A program made the translations under genes and the position numbers. Below the pieces are notes generated by a model. That model saw only the letters and a program-made list of their open reading frames with translations, had not been told where the DNA came from and searched no databases. A stretch of DNA of 64,000 nt from Mixta tenebrionis (GTDB lineage: Bacteria; Pseudomonadota; Gammaproteobacteria; Enterobacterales; Enterobacteriaceae): the NCBI RefSeq assembly GCF_006517625.1, contig NZ_VHQI01000002.1, positions 352,536 through 416,535 of the forward strand, in the 5' to 3' direction. Position 1 is the first letter of the stretch. Every line of letters starts with the position of its first letter. Shown piece after piece: positions 18,639-29,064 of this stretch.

Positions 18639-19112
18639 ATGATAATTAAGAAATTACTGATAATTACGGCGGCGGTTTTTTTTAGCGCGGGCGCTGCAGC
18701 GGAAGAGATCGGTTCGGTGGATACGGTGTTTAAGATGTTCGGTCCCGATCATAAAATTGTGGTAGAAGCCTTTGACGATCCGGACGTGAAAAATGTCACC
18801 TGCTATATCAGCCGGGCGAAAACGGGGGGCATCAAAGGGGGCTTAGGGCTGGCGGAAGATACCTCCGACGCGGCCATCTCCTGTCAGCAGACAGGGCCGA
18901 TAACGCTAAGCGAACGTATTGCTAAAGGTAAAGCGCAGGGGGAAACGGTTTTCCGTCAGCGTACTTCGCTGCTGTTTAAGAAGCTACAGGTGGTTCGCTT
19001 TTTCGATGCGAAGCGCAACGCGCTGATCTATCTTTCTTATTCAGACAAAGTGGTGGAAGGCTCGCCGAAAAACGCCCTGAGCGCCGTGCCGATTATGCCG
19101 TGGCAGCGCTAG
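18639..19112 (+). CDS. creA: Periplasmic CreA protein
   Basis: The 157 residues (E. coli length) have a signal peptide with cleavage near SAGAAA/EE (about residue 22). The conserved CreA domain follows with [29 protein letters not shown] and a C-terminal AVPIMPWQR. The molecular function is unknown. The ATG at 18639 exactly opens the signal peptide; longer frames start in the promoter region. Unlike E. coli there is no creBCD behind it: the next gene is convergent arcA. Confidence 0.93.
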   Translation: MIIKKLLIITAAVFFSAGAAAEEIGSVDTVFKMFGPDHKIVVEAFDDPDVKNVTCYISRAKTGGIKGGLGLAEDTSDAAISCQQTGPITLSERIAKGKAQGETVFRQRTSLLFKKLQVVRFFDAKRNALIYLSYSDKVVEGSPKNALSAVPIMPWQR

Positions 19113-19122
19113 CGCTGACAGC

Positions 19123-19152
19123 AAAACGGCGAGAAATCTCGCCGTTTGTTTC
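19123..19152. terminator. Bidirectional terminator between creA and arcA
   Basis: AACGGCGAGA (19125-19134) pairs with TCTCGCCGTT (19137-19146), flanked by A-rich and T-rich sequence on the two sides. Confidence 0.82.
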
Positions 19153-19155
19153 TCA

Positions 19156-19872
19156 TTATTCCTGCAGATCGCCGCAGAAGCGGTAGCCTTCGCCATGGAT
19201 GGTGGCGATGATTTCCGGCGTGTCCGGGGTGGACTCAAAGTGCTTACGGATACGGCGGATAGTTACGTCGACTGTACGATCGTGCGGCTTCAATTCGCGC
19301 CCGGTCATTTTCTTCAGCAGATCGGCACGGGTTTGAATTTTGCCTGGGTTTTCACAGAAGTGCAGCATGGCGCGGAATTCACTACGCGGCAGCTTATACT
19401 GTTCGCCGTTGGGGCTAATCAGCGAGCGGCTGTTGATATCCAGCTCCCAGCCGTTAAATTTATAGCTCTCAACCTGTTTACGCTCTTCGCTGGTAGCGGA
19501 AAGGTTCATGGTACGGGAAAGCAGATTGCGGGCGCGAATGGTTAATTCACGCGGGTTAAACGGCTTGGTGATGTAATCATCCGCGCCGATTTCCAGGCCA
19601 AGGATTTTATCAACTTCATTATCGCGGCCGGTCAAAAACATCAGTGCGACGTTCGCTTGTTCACGTAGTTCACGCGCCAGTAACAGACCATTTTTACCCG
19701 GTAGATTAATATCCATGATTACCAGATTAATATCATTATCGGTCAATACCTGATGCATCTCTGCGCCATCCGTCGCTTCAAACACTTCGTAGCCTTCGGC
19801 TTCGAAAATGCTTTTCAGAGTGTTACGCGTGACTAATTCATCTTCAACGATAAGAATATGCGGGATCTGCAT
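19156..19872 (-). CDS. arcA: Aerobic respiration control response regulator ArcA
   Basis: ArcA, phosphorylated by ArcB under low oxygen, represses aerobic respiration genes and activates fermentative ones. The 238 residues match E. coli in length. The receiver domain has the acidic pair Glu10-Asp11, phosphoacceptor Asp54 (VIMDINLPG) and Lys in the TKPFNPREL loop. An OmpR-type winged helix follows, including [18 protein letters not shown]. It is transcribed leftward alone from a long upstream region that contains an FNR-type box. Confidence 0.98.
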   Translation of the reverse strand: MQIPHILIVEDELVTRNTLKSIFEAEGYEVFEATDGAEMHQVLTDNDINLVIMDINLPGKNGLLLARELREQANVALMFLTGRDNEVDKILGLEIGADDYITKPFNPRELTIRARNLLSRTMNLSATSEERKQVESYKFNGWELDINSRSLISPNGEQYKLPRSEFRAMLHFCENPGKIQTRADLLKKMTGRELKPHDRTVDVTIRRIRKHFESTPDTPEIIATIHGEGYRFCGDLQE

Positions 19873-20128
19873 GAGTTCGCTACCTAAAATTTGCCAACAA
19901 AATCGGAAACAGGGTGTACTGCCGTTAACGCCGGAAAATGATCGCGGGTTAACTGAGTACAGAATTATGTTCTTGATGCACCGTCCATCAACGTCAACAA
20001 CATTGTCAGCTCAGCCATAAGGATGAATCCTGCATGCCCCGGCAGTGCCAAATGGCCGCTATCCTAGCTGTATTAACAGCAACATAACAGCATAGAGTAC
20101 AACCGATAAGCACTAAAACAACGCTTCG

Positions 20129-20142
20129 TTGACTTATATCAA
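20129..20142. promoter_or_regulatory. FNR-type box upstream of arcA
   Basis: TTGACTTATATCAA fits the FNR consensus TTGAT-N4-ATCAA with one mismatch. It lies 257 bp upstream of the arcA start. FNR activation of arcA is known in E. coli, so anaerobic control from here is likely. The remainder of 19873-20465 is an AT-rich arcA leader and yjtD promoter region without a supported gene. Confidence 0.7.
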
Positions 20143-20465
20143 ATCAAGTGTAGCACGTTAACACTTTTGTGAAAAATGCTCATCAGAATGCCAGCTTAGC
20201 TCACAGTTATCAGGACTTGACCTCCTGCTATTGCGCGAAAGTTTACTCAGTTAATTAATAAAATACAATTTTGATTTATAAGGGCTTATTTATGATATTT
20301 ATATGTTATTAATGTTCTGTCAGGTTAAATAGTTTAAAGGCGTTAAATACAAAAATTGTTGTCGCATAGCGCATGGTTATGCAATTGTTAAATTTGTAAT
20401 GCTGTTATTTAACATGCCCTCGTGTCAGAGTGTGCGCTCAGGTTAAGATAACATTCAGGGTTTTT

Positions 20466-21146
20466 ATGCGTTTTCCACTTATTCTTGTCTCTCCTGCCCG
20501 TGCGGAAAATATTGGCGCTGCGGCACGAGCGATGAAAACAATGGGGTTTAGCGAACTGCGTATTGTACAAAGCGATGCCTGGCGGCTGCCGGCGACGCGC
20601 GTTGTGGCGCATGGCGCCGGCGAGATTGTTGATAACATTCAGCATTACCCGTCTCTTGCCGCCGCGCTGGAGGATATCGATTTTTCGGTCGCCACTACCG
20701 CCCGCAGCCGGGCTAAGTTTCGCTACTACGCCACGCCGCAGCAGGTGGAGAATATCCTGCGCGAGAAGCAGCAGTGGGTGAGCAGCATGGCGCTGGTATT
20801 CGGACGCGAAGATAGCGGCCTGACCAACGAGGAGCTGGCGCAGGTCGATTTGCTGACCGGCATCCCTATGGCGAATGATTATCCCTCGCTTAACCTGGGG
20901 CAGGCGGTCATGGTCTACTGCTACCAGCTATCCTCGCTTATGCAGGTGGCGCCGACGGTGAGCGAGCAGGCGGATAGCCAGCAGCTGAGCGCGCTGCGCC
21001 AGCGCCTGATGTCGCTGCTTGCCCGGCTAAACGTGGCTGATGACGCAAAGCTTGCCGACTGGCTTCAGCAGCGTATCGGCCTGCTGCAACAGCGCGATAA
21101 CGCGATGTTGCATCGGCTATTACACGATATTGAAAAAAAACTTTAG
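20466..21146 (+). CDS. yjtD: SpoU/TrmJ-family RNA methyltransferase YjtD
   Basis: YjtD is a SPOUT-class putative tRNA/rRNA 2'-O-methyltransferase of the TrmJ/LasT group; its own target is not settled. The 226 residues (E. coli about 228) show the family motif I start FPLILVSPARAENIGAAARA. Also present are the knot motifs ALVFGREDSGLTNEEL and SLNLGQAVMVYCYQL. The ATG at 20466 is preferred over the GTG 36 bases upstream because family members start MRFPLILV. It precedes the thr operon, as in E. coli. Confidence 0.92.
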   Translation: MRFPLILVSPARAENIGAAARAMKTMGFSELRIVQSDAWRLPATRVVAHGAGEIVDNIQHYPSLAAALEDIDFSVATTARSRAKFRYYATPQQVENILREKQQWVSSMALVFGREDSGLTNEELAQVDLLTGIPMANDYPSLNLGQAVMVYCYQLSSLMQVAPTVSEQADSQQLSALRQRLMSLLARLNVADDAKLADWLQQRIGLLQQRDNAMLHRLLHDIEKKL

Positions 21147-21352
21147 CGTAATAATTTGTTGTTGGCGTTAATATCGGTTTGAAGAGCTGGTTTTATGGGT
21201 GATCCCGGTATTTTTAACTAAAGGAAGCGCGGGTTTAGCCGCTGGATTGCCGCAGGCTTTGACGCGCGCCGCCGATAAATCCATTGACTTCACCCGGCGA
21301 TTGCTTTACTTCTGAAAAGCAGACAGAGACAAAACAGACAGACAAAAATCAC

Positions 21353-21421
21353 ATGCGTACAAACAGCCTGAACACCACCACTATTACTACCACCATTACC
21401 ACAGGTAACGGTGCGGGCTGA
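21353..21421 (+). CDS. thrL: thr operon leader peptide
   Basis: A 22-codon reading frame encodes [20 protein letters not shown] followed by AG. It is rich in Thr and Ile codons and sits just upstream of an attenuator and thrA. Ribosome stalling at the Thr/Ile run when those charged tRNAs are scarce would prevent terminator formation. The E. coli peptide is one residue shorter and shares the TTGNGAG end. A TTGACT -35-like element lies at 21284-21289; its -10 is unclear. Confidence 0.95.
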   Translation: MRTNSLNTTTITTTITTGNGAG

Positions 21422-21440
21422 CGCATACAGGAAAAAAGAG

Positions 21441-21477
21441 AAAAAGCCCGCACCCAACCAGGTGCGGGCTTTTTTTT
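21441..21477 (+). terminator. Transcription attenuator of the thr operon
   Basis: AGCCCGCACC and GGTGCGGGCT pair around CAACCA and are followed by eight Ts, a classic intrinsic terminator. The end of thrL (GGTAACGGTGCGGGC) duplicates the right arm, so it can pair with the left arm as the competing antiterminator. Confidence 0.95.
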
Positions 21478-21504
21478 CGGCTTAAATTCAGGAGATCTTT
21501 AACG

Positions 21505-23967
21505 ATGCGAGTGCTGAAATTCGGCGGAACCTCAGTGGCGAATGCGGAACGTTTTCTGCGGGTTGCCGACATTCTGGAAAGCAATGCGCAGCAGGGACAG
21601 GTAGCGACCGTACTGTCCGCGCCCGCTAAAATTACCAACCACCTGGTTGCGATGATTGAGAAAACCATCAGCGGACAGGATGCCACGCCGAATATCAGCG
21701 ACGCCGAACAGATTTTCGCCGCTCTGCTGAGCGGGCTGCAGGCGGCGCAGCCGGGCTTCGCCTGGCAGCGGCTACAGGCGCTGGTGGATAAAGAGTTCGC
21801 GCAGCTGAAGCAAACGCTGCACGGCATTGCTCTGCTGGGGCAGTGCCCCGATAGCGTCAACGCCGCGATCATCTGCCGCGGTGAAAAGCTCTCCATCGCC
21901 ATAATGGAAGCGCTGCTGCAGGCGCGCGGGCACCGCGTCAGCGTCATCGATCCGGTCAGCATGCTGCTGGCGCACGGCCACTATCTGGAATCCACCGTAG
22001 ATATCGCCGAGTCTACGCGCCGCATCGCCGCCAGCCAGATCCCGGCGCAAAATATCATTCTGATGGCGGGCTTTACCGCCGGCAACGAGCGCGGCGAGCT
22101 GGTGGTGCTGGGACGTAACGGCTCCGACTATTCGGCGGCGGTGCTGGCGGCCTGCCTGCGCGCCGACTGCTGCGAAATCTGGACCGACGTTGACGGCGTT
22201 TATACCTGCGATCCGCGTCAGGTGCCGGATGCGCGCCTGCTGAAATCGATGTCCTACCAGGAAGCGATGGAGCTTTCCTATTTCGGCGCTAAGGTTCTGC
22301 ATCCCCGCACTATCGCCCCTATCGCCCAGTTCCAGATCCCTTGCCTGATTAAAAATACCGCCAATCCCCAGGCGCCCGGCACGCTGATTGGCGGCAACAG
22401 TAACGATGACGCTAATCCGGTAAAAGGCATCACCAACCTGAATAATATGGCGATGTTCAACGTCTCCGGGCCGGGCATGAAGGGGATGATCGGCATGGCG
22501 GCGCGCGTTTTTGCCGCGATGTCGCGTACCGGCATCTCCGTAGTGCTGATTACCCAATCCTCTTCCGAATACAGCATCAGCTTCTGCGTGCCGCAGATCG
22601 AGCAGGCGCGCGCGCGCCGGGTGCTGGAGGAGGAGTTCAGTCTGGAGCTGAAAAACGGCCTGCTGGAGCCGCTGGACGTTATGGAGCAGCTGGCGATCGT
22701 TTCCGTGGTCGGCGATAACATGCGCACCCAGCGCGGCATCTCCGCCAAATTCTTTGCGGCGCTGGCGCGCGCCAATATCAATATCGTCGCTATCGCCCAG
22801 GGCTCTTCCGAACGCTCAATTTCGGTGGTGGTGAATAACGATGAGGTGACCACCGCGGTGCGCGTCGTGCATCAGATGCTGTTCAATACCGACCAGGTGA
22901 TCGAAGTCTTTGTCGTCGGCGTCGGCGGCGTCGGCGGCGCGCTGCTGGAGCAGCTGCATCGCCAGCAGGTATGGCTGAAGAACAAACATATCGATCTGCG
23001 CGTCTGCGGTATTGCCAACTCGAAGGCGCTGGTGACTAACGTGCACGGCATCGATCTCAGCTGCTGGCAAAGCGCATTGCAGGAAGCCAATGAGCCTTTC
23101 GATCATAGCCGCCTGACGCGGCTGGTTAAGGAGTATCACCTGCTGAACCCGGTGATCGTCGACTGTACTTCCAGCCAGACGGTTGCCGATCGCTATGTTG
23201 ATTTCCTGGCTGAAGGTTTCCATGTGGTAACGCCGAATAAAAAGGCGAACACCTCCTGCTGGCAATATTATCAGCAGCTGCGCAGCGCGGCGGCGAAATC
23301 ACGCCGTAAGTTCCTCTACGATACCAACGTCGGCGCCGGGCTGCCGGTGATTGAAAACCTGCAAAACCTGCTCAACGCGGGCGATGAGCTGATCAGCTTC
23401 TCCGGCATACTTTCCGGCTCGCTCTCGTTTATTTTCGGCAAGCTGGATGAAGGCATGTCGCTTTCGGAAGCGACCCGACTGGCGCGCGAAATGGGCTTTA
23501 CCGAACCCGATCCGCGCGACGATCTCTCCGGTATGGATGTGGCGCGCAAGCTGCTGATTCTGGCGCGTGAGGCGGGCTATGAGCTGGAGCTGAGCGATAT
23601 TGAAATCGAAGCGATGCTGCCGCAAGAATTTACCGCTATTCCCGATGTCGATACCTTTATGCAACGCCTGCCAGAGCTGGATGCCGTCTTTGCCCAACGC
23701 GTGGCGGCGGCGCGTGATGACGCTAAGGTGCTGCGCTTTGTCGGCGCGATCGAAGAGGGCGGGCGCTGCCGCGTGAAGATCGATGCGGTAGACGGCAACG
23801 ATCCGCTGTATAAAGTAAAAAATGGCGAAAACGCGCTGGCGTTTTACAGCCGCTACTATCAGCCGATTCCGCTGGTGCTGCGCGGCTACGGCGCGGGCAA
23901 CGATGTAACCGCCGCCGGGGTCTTTGCCGACCTGTTACGCACGCTGTCATGGAAGTTAGGAGTGTGA
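21505..23967 (+). CDS. thrA: Bifunctional aspartokinase I / homoserine dehydrogenase I
   Basis: ThrA catalyses the first and third steps from aspartate to threonine and is inhibited by threonine. The 820 residues match E. coli. The aspartokinase domain starts at residue 1 with [15 protein letters not shown]. Central ACT-type regulatory repeats include [15 protein letters not shown] and [11 protein letters not shown]. The homoserine dehydrogenase begins near 465 with [17 protein letters not shown], and later shows [11 protein letters not shown] and [18 protein letters not shown]. The start is the ATG after CAGGAG, downstream of the attenuator. Two bases separate its stop from thrB. Confidence 0.98.
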   Translation: MRVLKFGGTSVANAERFLRVADILESNAQQGQVATVLSAPAKITNHLVAMIEKTISGQDATPNISDAEQIFAALLSGLQAAQPGFAWQRLQALVDKEFAQLKQTLHGIALLGQCPDSVNAAIICRGEKLSIAIMEALLQARGHRVSVIDPVSMLLAHGHYLESTVDIAESTRRIAASQIPAQNIILMAGFTAGNERGELVVLGRNGSDYSAAVLAACLRADCCEIWTDVDGVYTCDPRQVPDARLLKSMSYQEAMELSYFGAKVLHPRTIAPIAQFQIPCLIKNTANPQAPGTLIGGNSNDDANPVKGITNLNNMAMFNVSGPGMKGMIGMAARVFAAMSRTGISVVLITQSSSEYSISFCVPQIEQARARRVLEEEFSLELKNGLLEPLDVMEQLAIVSVVGDNMRTQRGISAKFFAALARANINIVAIAQGSSERSISVVVNNDEVTTAVRVVHQMLFNTDQVIEVFVVGVGGVGGALLEQLHRQQVWLKNKHIDLRVCGIANSKALVTNVHGIDLSCWQSALQEANEPFDHSRLTRLVKEYHLLNPVIVDCTSSQTVADRYVDFLAEGFHVVTPNKKANTSCWQYYQQLRSAAAKSRRKFLYDTNVGAGLPVIENLQNLLNAGDELISFSGILSGSLSFIFGKLDEGMSLSEATRLAREMGFTEPDPRDDLSGMDVARKLLILAREAGYELELSDIEIEAMLPQEFTAIPDVDTFMQRLPELDAVFAQRVAAARDDAKVLRFVGAIEEGGRCRVKIDAVDGNDPLYKVKNGENALAFYSRYYQPIPLVLRGYGAGNDVTAAGVFADLLRTLSWKLGV

Positions 23968-23969
23968 AA

Positions 23970-24899
23970 ATGGTAAAAATTTATGCGCCCGCCTCAATCG
24001 GCAACGTCAGCGTCGGCTTCGACGTGCTGGGCGCGGCGGTTTCGCCGGTAGATGGCTCGCTGCTGGGCGACTGCGTCAGCGTTGAGGCGGCAGATTCTTT
24101 CAGCCTGGTGAATCAGGGGCGCTTTGTCAGCAAGCTGCCCGCTAATCCGCAGGAAAATATCGTTTACCAGTGCTGGGCGCGCTTCTGCGAAGCTATCGGC
24201 AAAACCGTGCCGGTACGCATGACGCTGGAAAAAAATATGCCGATCGGTTCCGGCCTCGGCTCCAGCGCCTGTTCGGTGGTGGCGGGCCTGATGGCGATGA
24301 ATGAGTTTTGCGATCGGCCGCTGGATGATACGCAGCTGCTGACGCTAATGGGCGAGCTGGAAGGGCGCATCTCCGGCAGCGTCCATTACGATAACGTAGC
24401 CCCCTGTTTCCTTGGCGGCATGCAGCTGATGCTGGAAGAGAACGGCATTATCAGCCAGGCGGTGCCCGGTTTTGATGAGTGGCTGTGGGTGATGGCCTAT
24501 CCCGGCATTAAGGTTTCCACCGCCGAAGCCAGGGCGATTTTGCCCGCGCAGTATCGCAAAGAGGATTGTATTAAGCACGGGCGCTATCTGGCGGGCTTTA
24601 TTCACGCCTGCCATACCGCGCAGCCGCAGCTGGCGGCAAAGCTGATGCGCGACGTAATTGCCGAGCCTTACCGCGCTAAGCTGCTGCCGGGCTTTGCCGC
24701 GGCGCGTCAGGCGGCGCAGGAGATCGGCGCGCTGGCCTGCGGCATTTCCGGCTCCGGCCCGACGCTGTTTGCCGTTTGCGATCGCCCTGAGACGGCGCAG
24801 CGCATGGCGCACTGGCTGCAGCAGAACTATCTGCAAAATGAGGAAGGCTTTGTTCATATTTGCCGTGCCGATACGGCTGGCGCACGAAAACTGGGATAA
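23970..24899 (+). CDS. thrB: Homoserine kinase
   Basis: ThrB phosphorylates homoserine to O-phosphohomoserine, the ThrC substrate. The 309 residues form a GHMP kinase with the ATP-binding motif [15 protein letters not shown] near 90 and the C-terminal [12 protein letters not shown] motif. The ATG at 23970 yields the family start [12 protein letters not shown]; an upstream in-frame ATG lies inside the end of thrA. Only two bases lie between the thrA stop and this start, consistent with translational coupling; thrC follows after 3 bp. Confidence 0.97.
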   Translation: MVKIYAPASIGNVSVGFDVLGAAVSPVDGSLLGDCVSVEAADSFSLVNQGRFVSKLPANPQENIVYQCWARFCEAIGKTVPVRMTLEKNMPIGSGLGSSACSVVAGLMAMNEFCDRPLDDTQLLTLMGELEGRISGSVHYDNVAPCFLGGMQLMLEENGIISQAVPGFDEWLWVMAYPGIKVSTAEARAILPAQYRKEDCIKHGRYLAGFIHACHTAQPQLAAKLMRDVIAEPYRAKLLPGFAAARQAAQEIGALACGISGSGPTLFAVCDRPETAQRMAHWLQQNYLQNEEGFVHICRADTAGARKLG

Positions 24900-24902
24900 C
24901 GC

Positions 24903-26189
24903 ATGAAACTCTATAATTTAAAGGATCACAACGAGCAGGTAAGCTTTGCGCAGGCGGTAAAGCAGGGGCTGGGTAAGCAGCAGGGGCTCTTCTTCCCGCT
25001 GGAGCTGCCGGAGTTCGAGCTGACCGAAATCGACGCCATGCTGGAGATGGATTTCGTCACCCGCAGCAGCAAAATTCTTTCCGCTTATATCGGCGATGAA
25101 ATCGCCGCGCATCAGCTGGCGCAGCGCGTTAAGGCGGCCTTCGCTTTTCCGGCGCCGCTGGCGCAGGTGACCGACGATATCGCCTGCCTGGAGCTGTTTC
25201 ACGGCCCGACGCTGGCGTTTAAAGATTTCGGCGGCCGCTTTATGGCGCAGATGCTCTCTTATATCAGCGGCGCCGACGAGCAGATCACCATCCTGACCGC
25301 CACCTCCGGCGATACCGGCGCCGCGGTAGCCCATGCGTTTTACGGCATGGAAAACGTGCGCGTGGTGATCCTCTATCCGCAGGGCAAAATCAGCCCGCTG
25401 CAGGAGAAGCTGTTCTGCACCCTGGGCGGCAATATCCACACCATCGCCATTGAGGGCGATTTCGACGCCTGCCAGGCGCTGGTGAAGCAGGCGTTTGACG
25501 ATGAGGCGCTGAAGCAGGCGATCGGCCTGAACTCGGCGAACTCGATCAATATCAGCCGCCTGCTGGCGCAGATCTGTTACTACTTTGAAGCGGTGGCGCA
25601 GCTGCCGCAGGAAAAACGCAACCAGCTGGTGGTTTCGGTGCCGAGCGGCAATTTCGGCGATCTCACCGCGGGCCTGCTGGCGAAATCGCTGGGGCTGCCG
25701 GTAAAACGCTTTATCGCCGCGACTAACAGTAACGATACCGTGCCGCGTTTTCTCGCCAGCGGCGCCTGGCAGCCGAATATTACCGTCGCCACGCTCTCTA
25801 ATGCGATGGATGTCAGCCAGCCTAATAACTGGCCGCGTGTGGAAGAGCTGTTCCGCCGTAAAACCTGGCGTCTGAGCGATCTGGGCTTCGGCGCGGTGGA
25901 TGATGAGACCACCCGCGCGGCGATGCGCGAGCTGGCGCAGCTGGGCTACATCTCTGAGCCGCACGCCGCCATCGCCTGGCGCATGCTGCGCGACCAGCTA
26001 CAGCCGGGCGAGTTCGGTCTGTTTCTCGGCACCGCGCATCCGGCGAAGTTTAAAGAGAGCGTGGAAGAGATACTGCAACAGACGCTGCCGCTGCCCGCCG
26101 AGCTGGCGGCGCGCGCCGAGCTGCCGCTGCTGTCGCATCAGATGAAGCCTGACTTTGCCCAACTGCGCGCGTTCTTAACGCAGCTGTGA
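24903..26189 (+). CDS. thrC: Threonine synthase
   Basis: ThrC converts O-phosphohomoserine to threonine with pyridoxal phosphate. The 428 residues match E. coli. The cofactor lysine is Lys107 in TLAFKDFGG; the PLP phosphate loop is near SVPSGNFGDLTAG, and TSGDTGAAVAHAF is also present. Last gene of thrLABC, converging on yaaA across a 99-bp gap that holds a GC-rich stem (CGGGCGC/GCGCCCG, 26210-26231) without a T tract. Confidence 0.98.
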   Translation: MKLYNLKDHNEQVSFAQAVKQGLGKQQGLFFPLELPEFELTEIDAMLEMDFVTRSSKILSAYIGDEIAAHQLAQRVKAAFAFPAPLAQVTDDIACLELFHGPTLAFKDFGGRFMAQMLSYISGADEQITILTATSGDTGAAVAHAFYGMENVRVVILYPQGKISPLQEKLFCTLGGNIHTIAIEGDFDACQALVKQAFDDEALKQAIGLNSANSINISRLLAQICYYFEAVAQLPQEKRNQLVVSVPSGNFGDLTAGLLAKSLGLPVKRFIAATNSNDTVPRFLASGAWQPNITVATLSNAMDVSQPNNWPRVEELFRRKTWRLSDLGFGAVDDETTRAAMRELAQLGYISEPHAAIAWRMLRDQLQPGEFGLFLGTAHPAKFKESVEEILQQTLPLPAELAARAELPLLSHQMKPDFAQLRAFLTQL

Positions 26190-26288
26190 AGGTTCGACGT
26201 CTGGCAAAGCGGGCGCGCTGCACGGCGCCCGGCTTCCCGTTTCGCCCGGCGCTAAGCGTGCCGCTTTCAGGCCGTGAGCTGCTGCGGT

Positions 26289-27065
26289 TTACGGCTGCTG
26301 GTAACGCTTAAATACCAGCTCATCGCCGCGGCTGTCGGCTTCATCGAAAAAGTAGCCGTCCAGATCGAAAGCGGTCAGCTGGGCCGCGTCGGTCAGGCGG
26401 TTTTTGATGATATAGCGGCACATCAGGCCGCGCGCCTTTTTGGCATAGAAGCTAATCACCTTAAACCTGCCGTTTTTCTCATCGAGGAACACGGGCTTAA
26501 CGATGCGTCCGTGAATATTGCGCGGCTGCACCGCCTTAAAATATTCATCCGAGGCGAGGTTGATCAGCAGCTCGTCTCCCTGGGCCGCCAGCGCCTGATT
26601 CAGCGCCTGCGTCAGCGTATCGCCCCAGAAGCTGTAGAGATCGTTGCCGCGTGGATTGGGCAGTTTCGTCCCCATCTCCAGGCGGTAGGGCTGCATCAGG
26701 TCGAGCGGCCGCAGCACGCCATACAGGCCCGACAGCATACGTAAGTGCTGCTGGGCGAAGTCGAAATCCGCCTCGCTAAAATCTTCTGCGCTCAGGCCGG
26801 TGTAGACATCGCCCTTAAAGGCGAGAATCGCCTGGCGCGCATTCTGCGGGGTGAAATCGGGGTGCCAGTCATTAAAGCGTCCGGCATTTAACAACGCCAG
26901 CTTATCGCTGATATGCATCAGCGAGGCGATGGCTGCCGGCGTAAGCTGGCGGGCTACCTCAATCAGCTGCTGTGATTTTTCCAACAGTGCGGGCTGTGTA
27001 TAGCGATCTGTCGCCGGCGGCGTAGCGTAGTCCAGCGTTTTGGCCGGGGAAATGACCATTAACAT
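26289..27065 (-). CDS. yaaA: Peroxide stress protein YaaA (DUF328)
   Basis: YaaA lowers intracellular free iron and protects DNA and protein during hydrogen peroxide stress in E. coli, where it belongs to the OxyR regulon. The 258 residues equal the E. coli length. Family motifs are [36 protein letters not shown] and a C-terminal KRYQQP. It is divergent from talB. The E. coli yaaX and yaaJ neighbours are missing. Confidence 0.94.
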   Translation of the reverse strand: MLMVISPAKTLDYATPPATDRYTQPALLEKSQQLIEVARQLTPAAIASLMHISDKLALLNAGRFNDWHPDFTPQNARQAILAFKGDVYTGLSAEDFSEADFDFAQQHLRMLSGLYGVLRPLDLMQPYRLEMGTKLPNPRGNDLYSFWGDTLTQALNQALAAQGDELLINLASDEYFKAVQPRNIHGRIVKPVFLDEKNGRFKVISFYAKKARGLMCRYIIKNRLTDAAQLTAFDLDGYFFDEADSRGDELVFKRYQQP

Positions 27066-27274
27066 TGATAGTTCCTTAGCGTAACCCGCAGGTTCTGTTA
27101 ACTTTTTCCAGTTATTTGCGCGGATTTTAACAAAAAAAGCGCCGGATGCGGCAAATCGTTGCTATCGGTGCGGCCTGCGGGATTCGCACCATCAGCGCAT
27201 TGCGCGCCGGATTGTGCATGATATTATCGCAACAGACTTTTCCCCCCGACAGTGACATTTCAAGAGAACAAACT

Positions 27275-28228
27275 ATGACGGACAAACTTACTTCTTTACG
27301 TCAGCTCACTACCGTTGTTGCTGATACCGGTGATATCGCAGCAATGAAGCTTTACCAGCCGCAGGATGCCACCACCAACCCTTCTCTGATTCTTAACGCC
27401 GCCCAGATTCCTGAATACCGTAAACTGATTGACGAGGCCGTTAGCTGGGCGCGCCAGCAGAGCAGCAATAAAGAAGAGCAGATTCAGTACGCTTCCGACA
27501 AGCTGGCGGTGAATATCGGCCTGGAAATCCTCAAGCTGATCCCTGGACGTATCTCTACTGAAGTTGACGCCCGTCTCTCTTACGACACTGAAGCGAGCAT
27601 CGCGAAAGCGCGCAGCCTGATTAAACTCTACAACGATGCAGGCATCAGCAACGATCGTATTCTGATCAAGCTGGCTTCCACCTGGCAGGGGATTCGTGCT
27701 GCCGAGCAGCTGGAAAAAGAGGGTATCAACTGTAACCTGACGCTGCTGTTCTCCTTCGCTCAGGCGCGCGCCTGCGCTGAAGCGGGCGTCTATCTGATCT
27801 CGCCGTTCGTGGGCCGTATCCTCGACTGGTATAAAGCCAATACCGACAAGAAAGAGTATGCGCCGCATGAAGATCCGGGCGTGGTTTCCGTCAGCGAAAT
27901 CTACCAATACTACAAACAGCACGGTTACGAAACCGTGGTGATGGGCGCCAGCTTCCGTAACGTTGGCGAAATCCTTGAGCTGGCCGGCTGCGATCGCCTG
28001 ACGATCTCTCCGGGCCTGCTGAAAGAGCTGGCGGAAAGCGAAGGCAGCGTGGAGCGGAAACTCTCCTTTAGCGGCGAAGTGAAAGCGCGTCCGGCGAAAA
28101 TGACCGAAGCTGAGTTCCTCTGGCAGCACAATCAGGATCCGATGGCGGTTGATAAGCTGGCGCAGGGCATCCGCAACTTTGCGGTTGACCAGGGCAAGCT
28201 GGAAAAAATGATTGCCGATCTGCTGTAA
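27275..28228 (+). CDS. talB: Transaldolase B
   Basis: TalB transfers dihydroxyacetone from sedoheptulose-7-phosphate to glyceraldehyde-3-phosphate in the pentose phosphate pathway. The 317 residues equal E. coli TalB. The Schiff-base lysine is Lys132 in [12 protein letters not shown]; Asp17 lies in VVADTGDI. The ATG at 27275 gives [15 protein letters not shown]; the longer in-frame start at 27146 lies in the promoter region shared with yaaA. Two hairpins follow the stop. Confidence 0.97.
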   Translation: MTDKLTSLRQLTTVVADTGDIAAMKLYQPQDATTNPSLILNAAQIPEYRKLIDEAVSWARQQSSNKEEQIQYASDKLAVNIGLEILKLIPGRISTEVDARLSYDTEASIAKARSLIKLYNDAGISNDRILIKLASTWQGIRAAEQLEKEGINCNLTLLFSFAQARACAEAGVYLISPFVGRILDWYKANTDKKEYAPHEDPGVVSVSEIYQYYKQHGYETVVMGASFRNVGEILELAGCDRLTISPGLLKELAESEGSVERKLSFSGEVKARPAKMTEAEFLWQHNQDPMAVDKLAQGIRNFAVDQGKLEKMIADLL

Positions 28229-28237
28229 GCTTGATTT

Positions 28238-28285
28238 GCCGCAGCCGGGTCACGGCTGCGGCAGGATGCGTTAGGCATCCTTTCT
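28238..28285 (+). terminator. Tandem hairpins after talB
   Basis: GCCGCAGCCG/CGGCTGCGGC (28238-28262) is directly followed by AGGATGC/GCATCCT (28263-28281) and a short T-rich tail. The second stem looks like the functional terminator. Confidence 0.7.
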
Positions 28286-28361
28286 CACCCTGTAGTATCC
28301 TTGCCGCCATTCCTGCAACCCGACTGCTCGCTTCGCAGCACTACCCGTTATGAATAATCAT

Positions 28362-28949
28362 ATGAATACGTTACGCATTGGTCTTATTTCCGTTTCCGAT
28401 CGCGCCGCCAACGGCATTTACCAGGATCAGGGCATTCCCGCGCTGGAAAGCTGGCTTGCCGCCGCGCTGGCGACGCCTTTTACCATTGAAACCCGCCTGG
28501 TGCCGGATGAGCAGCCGCTTATCGAACAGGCGATTTGCGAGCTGGTGGATGAGCGTTTCTGCCATCTGGTGCTGACCACCGGCGGAACCGGCCCGGCGCG
28601 GCGCGACGTTACGCCCGACGCCACGCTGGCGGTAGCCGATCGGGTGATGCCCGGCTATGGCGAGCAGATGCGCCAGATTAGCCTGCACTTTGTGCCGACC
28701 GCGCTGCTATCGCGGCAGACCGGCGTTATCCGCAAGCAGTCGCTGATTCTTAACCTGCCGGGCCAGCCGAAATCGATTAAAGAGACGCTGGAAGGGCTGA
28801 AAGATGAGCAGGGGAAAGTGTTGGTGCACGGCATTTTCGCCAGCGTGCCTTACTGCATTCAGCTGCTCGAAGGGCCCTACGTTGAAACGCACCCGCATGT
28901 CGTAGCAGCTTTTCGTCCAAAAAGCGCTCGCCGTGATACAAACGGCTGA
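28362..28949 (+). CDS. mog: Molybdopterin adenylyltransferase
   Basis: Mog adenylates molybdopterin before molybdate insertion in molybdenum cofactor synthesis. The 195 residues equal E. coli. The active-site motif is TTGGTGPARRDVTPDATLAV, followed by GYGEQMRQISL and LPGQPKSIKETL. Start choice: the ATG at 28362 matches the family start MNTLRIGL; an ATG four codons earlier (28350) is equally possible, and neither has a good ribosome site. The gene follows talB, as in E. coli. Confidence 0.95.
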   Translation: MNTLRIGLISVSDRAANGIYQDQGIPALESWLAAALATPFTIETRLVPDEQPLIEQAICELVDERFCHLVLTTGGTGPARRDVTPDATLAVADRVMPGYGEQMRQISLHFVPTALLSRQTGVIRKQSLILNLPGQPKSIKETLEGLKDEQGKVLVHGIFASVPYCIQLLEGPYVETHPHVVAAFRPKSARRDTNG

Positions 28950-28996
28950 AGATCGGCTTTATCAGGTATAAGATCCAGCCTGACTGGTGTGGAGAG

Positions 28997-29046
28997 AAAA
29001 GTTTACGTTATAGTAACTGTTGCTTTACAGCGAAACGTTAACTTTT
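28997..29046 (+). promoter_or_regulatory. Operator-like inverted repeat upstream of the MFS gene
   Basis: AAAAGTTTACGTT (28997-29009) and AACGTTAACTTTT (29034-29046) are inverted copies with one mismatch, 24 bases apart. They lie just before the ribosome site of the transporter gene. Regulator unknown. Confidence 0.4.
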
Positions 29047-29064
29047 TCTCAGGAAGCGCATCTT

